Shown here: piece after piece, positions 45,103-53,414 of the stretch
Position numbering within the stretch: position 1 is the stretch's first letter
Layout of the letters: every line of letters starts with the position of its first letter
Source of the DNA: CAVQBP01 sp963723205
GTDB taxonomy: Bacteria > Bacteroidota > Ignavibacteria > Ignavibacteriales > Ignavibacteriaceae
NCBI GenBank assembly: GCA_963723205.1
Contig: CAVRQC010000026.1
Span: 1 to 64,000 of the forward strand
DNA length: 64,000 nt
Direction of reading: 5' to 3'
Notes under the pieces: generated by a model
The model's input: only the letters and a program-made list of their open reading frames with translations
Databases searched by the model: none
Told to the model about the DNA's origin: nothing
Made by a program: the position numbers and the translations under genes

Positions 45103-45894
45103 ATGGAAAAATTTAACTGGGATGCTAAAGATTATTCAAACTTCTCTTCGGAACAGCAGAAGTGGGGAAGGGAACTAATAGCAAAATTAAATTTAAAGGA
45201 AGATGATGAAGTCCTGGATGTAGGCTGCGGTGACGGTAAAATAACTGCAGAAATTTCTCTCAAGGTAAAAGAAGGGCATGTTACAGGTATAGACAATTCC
45301 GAACCGATGATACAATTAGCTAAAAAGAAATTCCAGTCTGAAAAATATCAGAATCTTTCGTTTGAAGTCTGCGATGCTAAAGAGATTTATTTTCATGATC
45401 AATTTAGTGTTGTCTTTTCAAATGCTGCTTTACACTGGGTTGATGATCATGAAAAAGTATTAAATGGAATTTATAAAAACCTTCAACCAGGTGGAAGGGT
45501 ACTGCTTCAATTTGGAGGAAAAGGAAATGCTGCGGAAATATTAAATATCCTGGATGAAATGATAAAAGATGAAAAGTGGATTCAATATTTCGGTAATTTT
45601 AAATTTCCATATAATTTCCCGGGAGACAAGGAATACACTGAATTGATAAGTAAATCTGGTTTACTGTTAAAAAGAGTTCAACTAGTTGGAAAGGATATGA
45701 TTCATGAAGGAGAAACAGGGCTGGCAGGCTGGATAAGAACCACCTGGCTTCCATATACTTCCAAAGTCCCTGAAAACAAAAGAGAAGAATTCATTGATAT
45801 AATTACTAAAAGATATATTAATAAATTCCCGCCCGATATAAATGGAAATGTTCATTTAAATATGGTAAGATTGGAAGCAGAGGCATTAAAATAA
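45103..45894 (+). CDS. SAM-dependent methyltransferase (Tam-like Methyltransf_11)
   Basis: The 263-residue protein has motif I VLDVGCGDGKITAEI at about 38-52, the acidic GIDNSEPM, VCDAKEI (motif II), VVFSNAALHWVDDH (motif III-like) and LQPGGRVLLQFGG (post-IV). This arrangement with NAALHWV resembles trans-aconitate 2-methyltransferase and related small-molecule enzymes. The C-terminal 90 residues contain GLAGWIRTTWLPY, also seen in that group. It stops 2 bp before the convergent membrane-protein gene. The true substrate is unknown. Confidence 0.85.
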   Translation: MEKFNWDAKDYSNFSSEQQKWGRELIAKLNLKEDDEVLDVGCGDGKITAEISLKVKEGHVTGIDNSEPMIQLAKKKFQSEKYQNLSFEVCDAKEIYFHDQFSVVFSNAALHWVDDHEKVLNGIYKNLQPGGRVLLQFGGKGNAAEILNILDEMIKDEKWIQYFGNFKFPYNFPGDKEYTELISKSGLLLKRVQLVGKDMIHEGETGLAGWIRTTWLPYTSKVPENKREEFIDIITKRYINKFPPDINGNVHLNMVRLEAEALK

Positions 45895-45896
45895 AA

Positions 45897-46319
45897 TTAA
45901 TAAATTCGATAATTATTTTTTCTCTTTTTTCTTAACAAATATTTACTGCAGATTAGTGGAGCAATTAGATTATTTAGAAGAACAAAGCTCCATAATCGTC
46001 CTTTCAAAATATTATAATCTGCAAATAGTTTTTCCCATGAATGGTTCATTACATAATGTCCGAAAATAAATTCAAATGCGATCGTAAGAAACAACCAGAA
46101 CATCCCGATAGAAATTAATTTCTTTGTATTCGTTATAGAAATCTTCCTGATAAAAAAATATATAACTATGAATTGTAACAGCAAAAAAATTATAGTCCCG
46201 GCAACATGTGCTGCCTGTTCTCCCAGAGCAGGGAGGATAAGGAAAGTACGAATTGTTCCGTTGGCGATGGCAAGAGCTGCAAGCAAAAACCAGATTCCTA
46301 ATGCTTTCAGTAGCAACAT
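45897..46319 (-). CDS. Four-helix membrane protein, unknown
   Basis: The 140-residue protein begins LLKALGIWFLLAALAIANGTIRTFLI and has four hydrophobic helices (about 5-25, 38-58, 68-92 and 112-128). GEQAAHVAGTIIFLLLQFIVIYFFI and a short EFIFGHYVMNHSWEKLFADYNILKGRLWS segment sit between them. The latter motif (F-G-H-Y-x-x-x-x-S-W) is shared by conserved small inner-membrane proteins. No function assigned. It ends 2 bp from the methyltransferase stop. Confidence 0.7.
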   Translation of the reverse strand: MLLLKALGIWFLLAALAIANGTIRTFLILPALGEQAAHVAGTIIFLLLQFIVIYFFIRKISITNTKKLISIGMFWLFLTIAFEFIFGHYVMNHSWEKLFADYNILKGRLWSFVLLNNLIAPLICSKYLLRKKRKNNYRIY

Positions 46320-46447
46320 AATACCCCTGAATGTTTTGGATATTCAAAACTACAATATGAGTTATAATTTATCAATAGTATTCCAGGTTTTATAATTTTA
46401 AAATAATCATGACAATAATAAATCTTTTAAAAGTTTTTAAAATATAC

Positions 46448-46479
46448 TTGCTTGATTATACCATTGATCAATAACTTTG
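46448..46479 (+). promoter_or_regulatory. Candidate Bacteroidota-type promoter of glnK-amt
   Basis: TAACTTTG (46472-46479) fits the TAnnTTTG -7 box. TTG at 46448-46450 or 46452-46454 gives a 21- or 17-bp gap to it. It lies 69 bp upstream of the P-II start. The fit is suggestive but unproven. Confidence 0.45.
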
Positions 46480-46547
46480 GCTGGTATTATTTAGAACTTA
46501 CCTAAGAGCGGCATAATAAATTTCAAAAAATAAATAAGAGGCGCATT

Positions 46548-46886
46548 ATGAAAAAAATTGAAGCAATTATTCGTCCCCACAAACTTGAAGCAGTTCACCA
46601 TGCATTACGGGAAGCAGGATTTTACGGCTTAACCGTATCGGAAATAAAAGGTTACGGCAGACAAAAAGGACATACCGAAGTATACAGGGGAAGTGAGTAC
46701 AAAATTGAATTTGTTCCTAAAGTAAAAGTTGAATTAGTATGTCCTGACCATAAGCTTGAATCAGCAGTATCAATTATTATAAATAATTCTAAAACCGGTG
46801 AAGTTGGTGATGGGAAAATTTTTATTCTTCCGGTTGAAGAAGTAATAAGAGTTAGAACGGAAGAAGTTGGTGAGAGCGCTCTTTAA
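46548..46886 (+). CDS. glnK: P-II family nitrogen regulatory protein
   Basis: The 112-residue protein is a full P-II. The N-terminal strand MKKIEAIIRPHKLE, the T-loop with Y51 in RGSEYKIEF (the uridylylation site of enteric P-II), and the C-terminal GEVGDGKIFILPVEEVIRVRTEEVGESAL are all present. It binds ATP/ADP and 2-oxoglutarate and, in this arrangement, plugs the AmtB pore when nitrogen is plentiful. It is followed by amt after 43 bp with a good AGGAGG site, so the classic glnK-amtB pair is complete. The gene name follows from the context; it could also be called glnB. Confidence 0.95.
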   Translation: MKKIEAIIRPHKLEAVHHALREAGFYGLTVSEIKGYGRQKGHTEVYRGSEYKIEFVPKVKVELVCPDHKLESAVSIIINNSKTGEVGDGKIFILPVEEVIRVRTEEVGESAL

Positions 46887-46929
46887 GCAGATAAAAATTT
46901 TTAGTATATATCAATAGGAGGAACAATTA

Positions 46930-48240
46930 ATGAAGTTTTTCAGAGTAAGTCTGATCCTTTTGTTTGTTTTTGTAGGTTTTCAGTTTATTTATGCAGGAAC
47001 CCAATCGCATCCTTTACCTGTAGATGCAGGTGATACTGCATGGCTTTTAATTTCAACAGCACTTGTAATGTTAATGACTCCCGGGCTTGCACTATTTTAC
47101 GGAGGTATGGTACAGCGTAAGAATGTATTAACTACGATTCTGCAAAGCTTTATAGCTCTTGGAGTTATTTCTGTTCAATGGGTGCTGATCGGTTACAGCC
47201 TTGCTTTCGGTCCGGATATCGGTCATTTCATCGGCAGTTTAAATTGGATCGGATTAAATAACGTTGGACTTACTCCTAATCCTAATTATGCAGCAACTGT
47301 TCCACACCAGGCATATATGATGTTTCAAATGATGTTTGCAGTTATTACACCTGCACTTATTACAGGAGCCTTTGCAGAAAGATTTAAATTTAATGCATAT
47401 TTATTATTTATTTTACTCTGGTCTACATTTGTGTATGCTCCGATTGCACATTGGGTATGGGGAGTTGGAGGATGGATACGTAATCTTGGTGCACTGGATT
47501 TTGCCGGAGGTCTTGTCGTTCATGTTAGTTCTGGTGTTGCAGCATTAGTTGCAGCTATAGTAATTGGTAAAAGAAAAGTCTATGAAGGGGAATTAACACA
47601 ACCAAACAATTTAACAATGACGCTAACAGGTGCTGCTTTACTATGGTTTGGATGGTTTGGTTTTAATGCCGGAAGCGCTTTAACATCGGGCGGATTAGCC
47701 ACTTCAGCCTTTGTTGCTACACATATTGCGGCAGCTGCAGCAGCAGTTTCCTGGCTTTTCACTGAATGGCTGCATCATGGAAAACCTACGGTATTAGGAG
47801 CGGCTTCGGGAGCTATTGCCGGACTGGTGGGAATTACTCCTGCTTCAGGATTTGTCGGGCCTCTTTCTGCACTTATTATAGGATTGTGTGTCGGAGTATT
47901 GTGTTACTTTGCCCTAGGATTAAAAACCAAATTCGGATATGATGATTCGCTCGATGTTGTTGGTGTACACGGTGTCGGAGGTACTTTTGGTGCATTGGCA
48001 ACAGGATTATTCGCTTCTGCTGCAATAAATCCTTCAGGAAGTAACGGCTTATTCTTTGGAAATCCTTCTCTTCTTGGAGTACAGGCATTAAGTCTTGTTG
48101 CAGCTATTTCATATTCATTTATTGTTACCTGGATTATACTTAAAGTTTTGGATTTGACTATTGGTATCAGGGTGAAAGAAGAAGATGAGAAAGACGGACT
48201 TGATTTAAGTCAGCATGGTGAAAGCGGGTATTCACTTTAA
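46930..48240 (+). CDS. amt: Ammonium transporter
   Basis: The 436-residue protein begins with a cleavable signal peptide (LILLFVFVGFQFIYAG), as in AmtB. About eleven helices follow, with AWLLISTALVMLMTPGLALFYGGMVQRKNVLTTI at the start and the twin-histidine pore residues H174 (in IAHWVWGVGG) and H347 (in DVVGVHGVGGTFGALATGLF). The Phe gate residues of the canonical fold are in line. The C-terminal cytoplasmic tail (KEEDEKDGLDLSQHGESGYSL) is the part that contacts P-II. It conducts ammonium into the cytoplasm when nitrogen is scarce. It is cotranscribed with the P-II gene. Confidence 0.97.
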   Translation: MKFFRVSLILLFVFVGFQFIYAGTQSHPLPVDAGDTAWLLISTALVMLMTPGLALFYGGMVQRKNVLTTILQSFIALGVISVQWVLIGYSLAFGPDIGHFIGSLNWIGLNNVGLTPNPNYAATVPHQAYMMFQMMFAVITPALITGAFAERFKFNAYLLFILLWSTFVYAPIAHWVWGVGGWIRNLGALDFAGGLVVHVSSGVAALVAAIVIGKRKVYEGELTQPNNLTMTLTGAALLWFGWFGFNAGSALTSGGLATSAFVATHIAAAAAAVSWLFTEWLHHGKPTVLGAASGAIAGLVGITPASGFVGPLSALIIGLCVGVLCYFALGLKTKFGYDDSLDVVGVHGVGGTFGALATGLFASAAINPSGSNGLFFGNPSLLGVQALSLVAAISYSFIVTWIILKVLDLTIGIRVKEEDEKDGLDLSQHGESGYSL

Positions 48241-48637
48241 AATATTCCTGACTTTTACACCGGGACACCAAAATAACATTCTAATTGGATTAAGAATTAT
48301 CTTTAAAGTAATATTTAATAATATTACTAAAATAATTTATTTCCTTTTGTCTTTTCTCTTGAAAGAAAAGAACATAAAGTTCAAAACTACAAATAAATTC
48401 CCTGCCTGTTGGGCAGGTAAACTAAAATTATACTCCGTTCTGCTACAGAAAAATAACTCGTCCTGCTTAAATCTTAATAGCATTGAGCGGGACTCGAACA
48501 GGATTTCCTGTTATACGCTTCACTCCACATAATTTTTTAAAGGAATTTATTTGAGGTCGATTGAATATACCTTGAGACAATAAATTCAAGCAAAAAATTA
48601 TCTTTATATTTTTTAATCTCTTAGATATTATTAGTTG
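48241..48637. repeat. Intergenic region resembling a dispersed non-coding element
   Basis: There is no gene in 397 bp. The stretch 48338-48530 contains TTTTGTCTTTTCTCTTG, AAAGAAAAGAAC, CTGCC/GGCAG arms (48401-48417) and AACAGGA/TCCTGTT arms (48497-48512), together with TCCGTTCTGCTACAG and GAGCGGGACTCGAAC. This word order recalls long intergenic repeats in Bacteroidota. It is a pattern-based guess and needs a copy search. Confidence 0.4.
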
Positions 48638-49693
48638 TTAAAATTTTATAGAACCAAGATTTATGCGAAATGGATAAAGTATTCTGAAGTTTGTCCCTGA
48701 AGATGAGAATTCTATTGCCGGTGCAGGGAGTTTTATGAAATTTAAAGACTGCCTTGCCCAATTCCAAAACCAGCCTCCGGTTGGTAAAAGTTTGACTAAG
48801 TTATAATCCAGGCCAATAACAAATCTTCTTTGAGAATATTGATCTGGAGGCCCATTTGGATCGGGATTCGCATCAATTGCATCGACACCATAACCAACAG
48901 CAATATTTAACCACGGCAGCCAATATTTCTTCATCTTTTCCGGGAGAATATTATAGACATTTACCGACCACCAGAATGTTGAACTATTGTAATCATCAAG
49001 AAAAGTTCTGGGTCTTTTTATTACAGGTTTACCTGTCAATTCCGAAGGAACAAACTGCCATTTGGGTGTTATATTCTGCAGAGCAGGAACATAATGCTGC
49101 GATAGGAAAAATATTGGTCCGATAGTATCAAAGTACCAATCAGAAGGGCTGAATCCCCAGTCCTTTGCAAAACCATCTTCGGTTTCAACATAAGTTTGAT
49201 AGGCAATGCCAAATACAGTTCCCCATAGAGTTGCATCATCCCATGAAAAACCTGCTGCCATCATTCCTTCGCTCATAACATAAGCTGTCATATATCCGCC
49301 GAAAGCATGCCCGGCCTTATCAACCTGCATTGCAGATACCCAGTCTTCCTGGAAATGAAAGCTTCTCCTCTGACCGCTCCACCATGCATTCTGCTGATGT
49401 ATGTGAAGCCAGACTGCGGTAGTTAAGAAAATACCTCCAACTATTACCGCAGTTGTTGGTTTTATTTTTGTTTTCAAATTAGGTAATTCACCGTTAAGGG
49501 TATATCTTCTATCACCGGCATAGACGAACAGGGAAGGGGATAATTTTTTTGCAGTTTCATTAAAATCCTTTTCGATTTTTATTGAATCAGGATTTACAGC
49601 ATTTGTTTGTGCAAAAGTATATCCAGTCTGAAATATAAGTAAAAATAATAAATTTATAATTGTAAAATATTTTAATGAAAATCTCATCAACAA
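48638..49693 (-). CDS. DUF2279-like periplasmic/outer-membrane protein
   Basis: The 351-residue protein has a signal peptide (LKYFTIINLLFLLIFQTGYTFAQ). The DUF2279 core has DKAGHAFGGYMTAYVMSEGMMAAGFSWDDATLWGTVFGIAYQTYVETEDGFAKDWGFSPSDWYFDTIG, with the paired H/D/E residues found in the family. It continues into a C-terminal beta-rich part (WLPWLNIAVGYGVDAID, RRFVIGLDYNLVKLLP, YPFRINLGSIKF) that looks like an outer-membrane barrel. Function unknown; related genes are found near envelope-biogenesis loci. ATG 49693 or 49687 is possible. Confidence 0.78.
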   Translation of the reverse strand: MLMRFSLKYFTIINLLFLLIFQTGYTFAQTNAVNPDSIKIEKDFNETAKKLSPSLFVYAGDRRYTLNGELPNLKTKIKPTTAVIVGGIFLTTAVWLHIHQQNAWWSGQRRSFHFQEDWVSAMQVDKAGHAFGGYMTAYVMSEGMMAAGFSWDDATLWGTVFGIAYQTYVETEDGFAKDWGFSPSDWYFDTIGPIFFLSQHYVPALQNITPKWQFVPSELTGKPVIKRPRTFLDDYNSSTFWWSVNVYNILPEKMKKYWLPWLNIAVGYGVDAIDANPDPNGPPDQYSQRRFVIGLDYNLVKLLPTGGWFWNWARQSLNFIKLPAPAIEFSSSGTNFRILYPFRINLGSIKF

Positions 49694-49772
49694 ATTTCTT
49701 ATTTAAATTTTAATTTAAAAATATTTAATATTAACCAACTGACAAACTACAGCTAACAACCAAACAGCCAAA

Positions 49773-50360
49773 TCAGTAACTCCCCAATTTAAATATCAAA
49801 CCAACAGATGGTCCTGTCAGATCATCTTTACTGAGTCCATAAACTACACGGTTATAACTGGTAATTATACGGTATGACACATTCAAATCAATATGCAGCC
49901 AGCTTGAAGAGTTAAATTCAATATTTACCGATGGTTCATACACTAATAAATCAAGTTTTGAATAGCTGTTATGAGGAACAGATTTATCGGATACTCCAAA
50001 ATATAAACCTCCGCCGGCTAAAAGTATTCCGACCGAACCATGTATTGCTGAATGAGGAAATAAAATATATTCCAATTCCAGTCCTCCGTAATTCATATTT
50101 AAAATAATTTTTTGTCCGCTTGGCCCATCAATAAAATCAGTACGAATTCTATTAATGTTCCCATAAAATCCGCCGCCTATAACAATGCTTTCATTTATAA
50201 CCAAACCAAATATCCCGCCTAAAATTAAAGCATTTTGATTTGATATTGATGTGTATTTGATGACCGGAGCTCCGAAAGCGCTGTAAGTATTTTGTGCAGA
50301 TATAATCGTTGTAAAGCTTAATAAAAATATAATGAATGAAATTCTGAATAAGATCTTCAT
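49773..50360 (-). CDS. Outer membrane beta-barrel protein, small
   Basis: The 195-residue protein has a signal peptide (ILFRISFIIFLLSFTTIISAQ) and strands with alternating residues: ALILGGIFGLVINESIVIGGGFYGN, LNMNYGGLELEYILFPHSAIHGSVGILLAGGGLYFG, WLHIDLNVSYRI and SVGLIFKLGSY at the C-terminus. It is an 8-to-10-stranded barrel by pattern. It lies 79 bp downstream of the DUF2279-like gene start on the same strand; cotranscription is possible. Function unassigned. Confidence 0.65.
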   Translation of the reverse strand: MKILFRISFIIFLLSFTTIISAQNTYSAFGAPVIKYTSISNQNALILGGIFGLVINESIVIGGGFYGNINRIRTDFIDGPSGQKIILNMNYGGLELEYILFPHSAIHGSVGILLAGGGLYFGVSDKSVPHNSYSKLDLLVYEPSVNIEFNSSSWLHIDLNVSYRIITSYNRVVYGLSKDDLTGPSVGLIFKLGSY

Positions 50361-50573
50361 AAAGCTGTTTCCGGAATGATCATATTAATTAAGTTCTCCT
50401 CAGAATCTATTCATTTAAGGATAATATTGAATAAAAGATTTTCTATAATTTTAATACTACTAATTTAATACTTTCAGCATAATAATCTCCACCCGGAAAA
50501 TAGAACTATTGTTTTTTGATAAAATACAAGATGGAAATGAAGTGAAGTTTTTTCTACTATGTTAACAAAGATA
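50361..50573. other. Intergenic region, nothing recognised
   Basis: No gene or motif stands out between the barrel-protein start (50360) and the hairpin at 50574-50632. AT-rich sequence only. Confidence 0.4.
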
Positions 50574-50632
50574 AGAGGAAACGGGGAAGAAAAATGTAAC
50601 TTTGTTATTTCTATCTCTTCTCCGTTTCCTTT
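50574..50632 (-). terminator. Long hairpin downstream of the YCF48 gene
   Basis: GGAAACGGGGAAGA (50577-50590) pairs with TCTTCTCCGTTTCC (50616-50629) with one G-T wobble. The outer bases extend it by two to three pairs. The loop is 25 bases. It lies about 25 bp beyond the 3' end (50658) of the reverse-strand gene, as expected for a terminator or mRNA end. Confidence 0.55.
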
Positions 50633-50657
50633 GAAAATAAAATATTATGAGAGTCTC

Positions 50658-51944
50658 TTATTTTAATAAAACTAATTTTTTTGTTAGTCTGAAATCACCT
50701 GCCTGCAGTTTATAGTAATATATTCCGCTTGGTAAATTCTTTCCATCAAATGTAACCGAATGTAATCCGGCATCCTGATATTCATTTACTATTGTTTTAA
50801 TTTCCCTTCCGAGATTATCATAAATTTTTAATATGATGAAGTTTCCTGCAGGCAGTTTGTAGCTAATTTTTGTTAAAGGATTAAACGGATTAGGAAAGTT
50901 CTGGAGTAGTTCAATTTTATCAGGCAGAACAGGAGCAATATTTATTGCTGTTAAAACACCTCCATTTGTAGTTTTTAAAATAATACCGCTGTCGGCTACT
51001 ACAAATCCTGTCGTTGAATTTAACATATAAATACTTTCGAAAACCTGGGACATATTCATAGTTATTGGCTGCTTCTGCAACAACCACCTTACACCACCAT
51101 CAGTAGTTTGAGCGATACTTAATCCGAAACCGCCGACCGCCCACCCAACCTTAGAATTTATAAATTTCACACTTCGGAAATCTGACTGAAATTGATCTTT
51201 TTTTACATCCCAGGTTAATCCACCATCAGTAGTTCTGGCAAATACAGAAGTACTTGTGATTCCACCTGCTGTCCAGCCGCTATCTTGTGTTGTGAAAAAT
51301 ATACTTCGCATAGGAAATCCATAAATAGGATTAGGAAAGGTAATCCGGGTATTTAGGTTCTATGATTTTCCTCCATCTGTAGTCTTAAAAATTCGACCAT
51401 TCCAGGAACTAGCCCACCCATTCAGTGTATCGACAAACGAAATTTCAGAAATATCAGCCGAATCTATATCAATTTTTTCCCACGTTTGTCCGCCGTTCGC
51501 AGTTCTAAAAATAAAGCCTAAACTACTTGAACTCCATCCCCCAATCCAGCCATGCATTTTATCATAAAAGGTTACTGCCTGAGTATAACCTTTGAGTGTG
51601 TTTGTATCAGCAATCATTACATATTTCCAGCTTGTTCCGCCATCAGTGCTTTTTAAAACTGCACTTTCGTATTTAGGAGTATTAAGGGTTAATCCTACTG
51701 CCCATGCTGTATCATTGTCCTGGAAAGAACATCTTTGTAAGCCATAGGGAAGATTTTGTGAAGACCAGGTTTCGCCGGAATCGGCTGACGTTAAAATAAC
51801 GCTGTCTCCAACAACTATACCTCTGTTCTCATAAAATTTAATATCATAAAGATCTCTTTTAGTTGGTGAAGACTGCCGGACCCATTGGCTAAAAGTTATT
51901 CCAACTGAGAAGGATAAAAGCAGAATGGTTAAATATATCTTCAT
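50658..51944 (-). pseudogene. YCF48-repeat T9SS cargo protein with a nonsense codon
   Basis: One continuous frame of 429 codons encodes a signal peptide (KIYLTILLLSFSVGITFS), YCF48/BNR-type repeats (TSADSGETWSS, KSTDGGTSWKY, RTANGGQTWEK, KTTDGGKS, RTTDGGLTWDV, TTDGGVRWLL) and a T9SS type A sorting domain (LQNFPNPFNPLTKISY to LTKKLVLLK). At 51362-51360 a TAG replaces the Trp codon that every other repeat has after GG.[SQTR]: KTTDGGKS-TAG-N. A TGG-to-TAG change explains it. The downstream part restarts within the same frame, so the sequence beyond is not otherwise damaged. It is either a recently dead gene or an error at one base. Confidence 0.85.
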
Positions 51945-52165
51945 AACTTACCCCATTTGAAATGATTGAATGTAAAGATTACCAATATTTTATGGATAAA
52001 TCTTTGATTTAATAATCACGCATTGATCTAACATAAAATGTTGAACTATAAATGTCAATATTAAAATTATTTGTTAGCTCAGGCATAATTTGGGTAGGAA
52101 GAATTAAAATAAAATTAATTCTTCTGATTTATTTGAAAAAGTCAATCAACTTAACTTAAGGGCTT

Positions 52166-53335
52166 TTAAGCTTCTCTTAATGCATTTACAATCTTCAACC
52201 TTGCTGCTCTGACTGACGGTAAGAATCCTCCAATAAAACCCATCAATAATGAAAATCCCAATGATAATAGAATTATATTCGGGGAAAGAGCAAAAGAGAA
52301 TGTAATCTCTGCGAATGAATCAAAATTTAAAGTAGATATTGAAAAGAACTGGAGAAAGAAAGCCAGAAAGACTCCTAAAGCACCTCCGATTATTGCTATT
52401 AAAACTGATTCGGTAAGGAACACTACTAATATACTCCTTCTGCTGAAGCCAAGCGCTCTCATAGTACCAACTTCGACTGTACGGTTTGCAACAGCAGAGT
52501 ACATAGTAATCATTGCACCGATTGTCGCACCGGCACTGAATATAATAGTTATAAAAATTCCAAGATATTTTATAAAATTAGCAAGAGTTTCTGACTGCTC
52601 TTCAAAATAGACAGACTCTATCTTTGGCTCAAACTGATTAAGTCTTCTATCAAGTTCAAATGCTTTCTTGAATTTACTATAGTCAGCAGCATTATCAAGT
52701 TTTAAAGTTATTGATGACACAGTATTACCCCTGTTGAATGCATCAAGGAGCTGTAAGGCGTCTCCCCAGATCTCCGAATCAAATCCGCTCCCGCCCGTCG
52801 AAAATACCCCGACTATTTTCCACTCATTATTTGCAAACTTGATTGTTTTACCTAGCTGCGCACCTTCAAAATTCTTTGCTATAGATTCACCTACAATTAA
52901 TTCTCTTAATGAAGGATTAAACATTTTGCCTTTTATTATTTTTACCTGCGGCCGTAAATCCGGACTGACAGGTGATACACCTCTAACGGTAACATTACTC
53001 AAACCGCCATTAATTTTAGTAAGATTAATTATTACAACAGGTTCATAAGATATGATTGGTTTACCATCAGAAGTTTTAGCAATGTAAGGTAAAGTGCTGA
53101 TTACATTTTGAGTTTCACCATCGACAATACTGGAAATTTCCCCGTTTGAACCTTTTCTGATTATTTTTACATTATCATCAGAACCGGTAGATACAAGAGT
53201 TTGCTGAACACCATGCGCCATCATTAAAACAGCAGCAAAAACAAAGACAACTAATGCAATTCCTGCTACTGTTATAAATGTAGTTAATCTTCTTGAGGTA
53301 AAACTTTTAAGTGAATATTTAAATGGTACTGACAT
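52166..53335 (-). CDS. MacB/FtsX-like ABC transporter permease (second of two)
   Basis: The 389-residue protein has an N-terminal helix (TTFITVAGIALVVFVFAAVLMMA), a periplasmic MacB_PCD domain (VTVRGVSPVSPDLRPQVKIIKGKMF, LIVGESIAKNFEGAQLGKTIKF) and three C-terminal FtsX helices (ITIIFSAGATIGAMITMYSAVANRTVEVGTMRALGFSRRSILVVFLTESVLIAIIGG). The RTVEVGTMRALGFSR coupling helix contacts the ATPase. It is the last gene of the four-gene operon and uses the upstream ATPase. The substrate is unknown. Confidence 0.9.
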   Translation of the reverse strand: MSVPFKYSLKSFTSRRLTTFITVAGIALVVFVFAAVLMMAHGVQQTLVSTGSDDNVKIIRKGSNGEISSIVDGETQNVISTLPYIAKTSDGKPIISYEPVVIINLTKINGGLSNVTVRGVSPVSPDLRPQVKIIKGKMFNPSLRELIVGESIAKNFEGAQLGKTIKFANNEWKIVGVFSTGGSGFDSEIWGDALQLLDAFNRGNTVSSITLKLDNAADYSKFKKAFELDRRLNQFEPKIESVYFEEQSETLANFIKYLGIFITIIFSAGATIGAMITMYSAVANRTVEVGTMRALGFSRRSILVVFLTESVLIAIIGGALGVFLAFFLQFFSISTLNFDSFAEITFSFALSPNIILLSLGFSLLMGFIGGFLPSVRAARLKIVNALREA

Positions 53336-53352
53336 AATTAAATCCTAGGTTT

Positions 53353-53411
53353 AAGTTCAAGCTTGTCCGGTAAATCCTGATTTATCAGGAGAAGCCGGGA
53401 GTAAGTTCAAG
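53353..53411. repeat. Nested palindrome flanked by TAAGTTCAAG direct repeats
   Basis: TAAGTTCAAG at 53353-53362 and 53402-53411 flank TCCTGAT (53376-53382) / ATCAGGA (53385-53391), which is itself nested in CCGG (53368-53371) / CCGG (53396-53399). It fills the 79-bp gap between the two permease genes. The same 10-mer forms the 18591 element. Confidence 0.6.
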
Positions 53412-53414
53412 TAA

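Noticed and set aside
48480..48530. GGGACTCGAAC resembling a reversed tRNA T-arm
   Set aside because: The flanking five bases on each side of the putative T-loop do not pair, and no acceptor or anticodon arms are seen.
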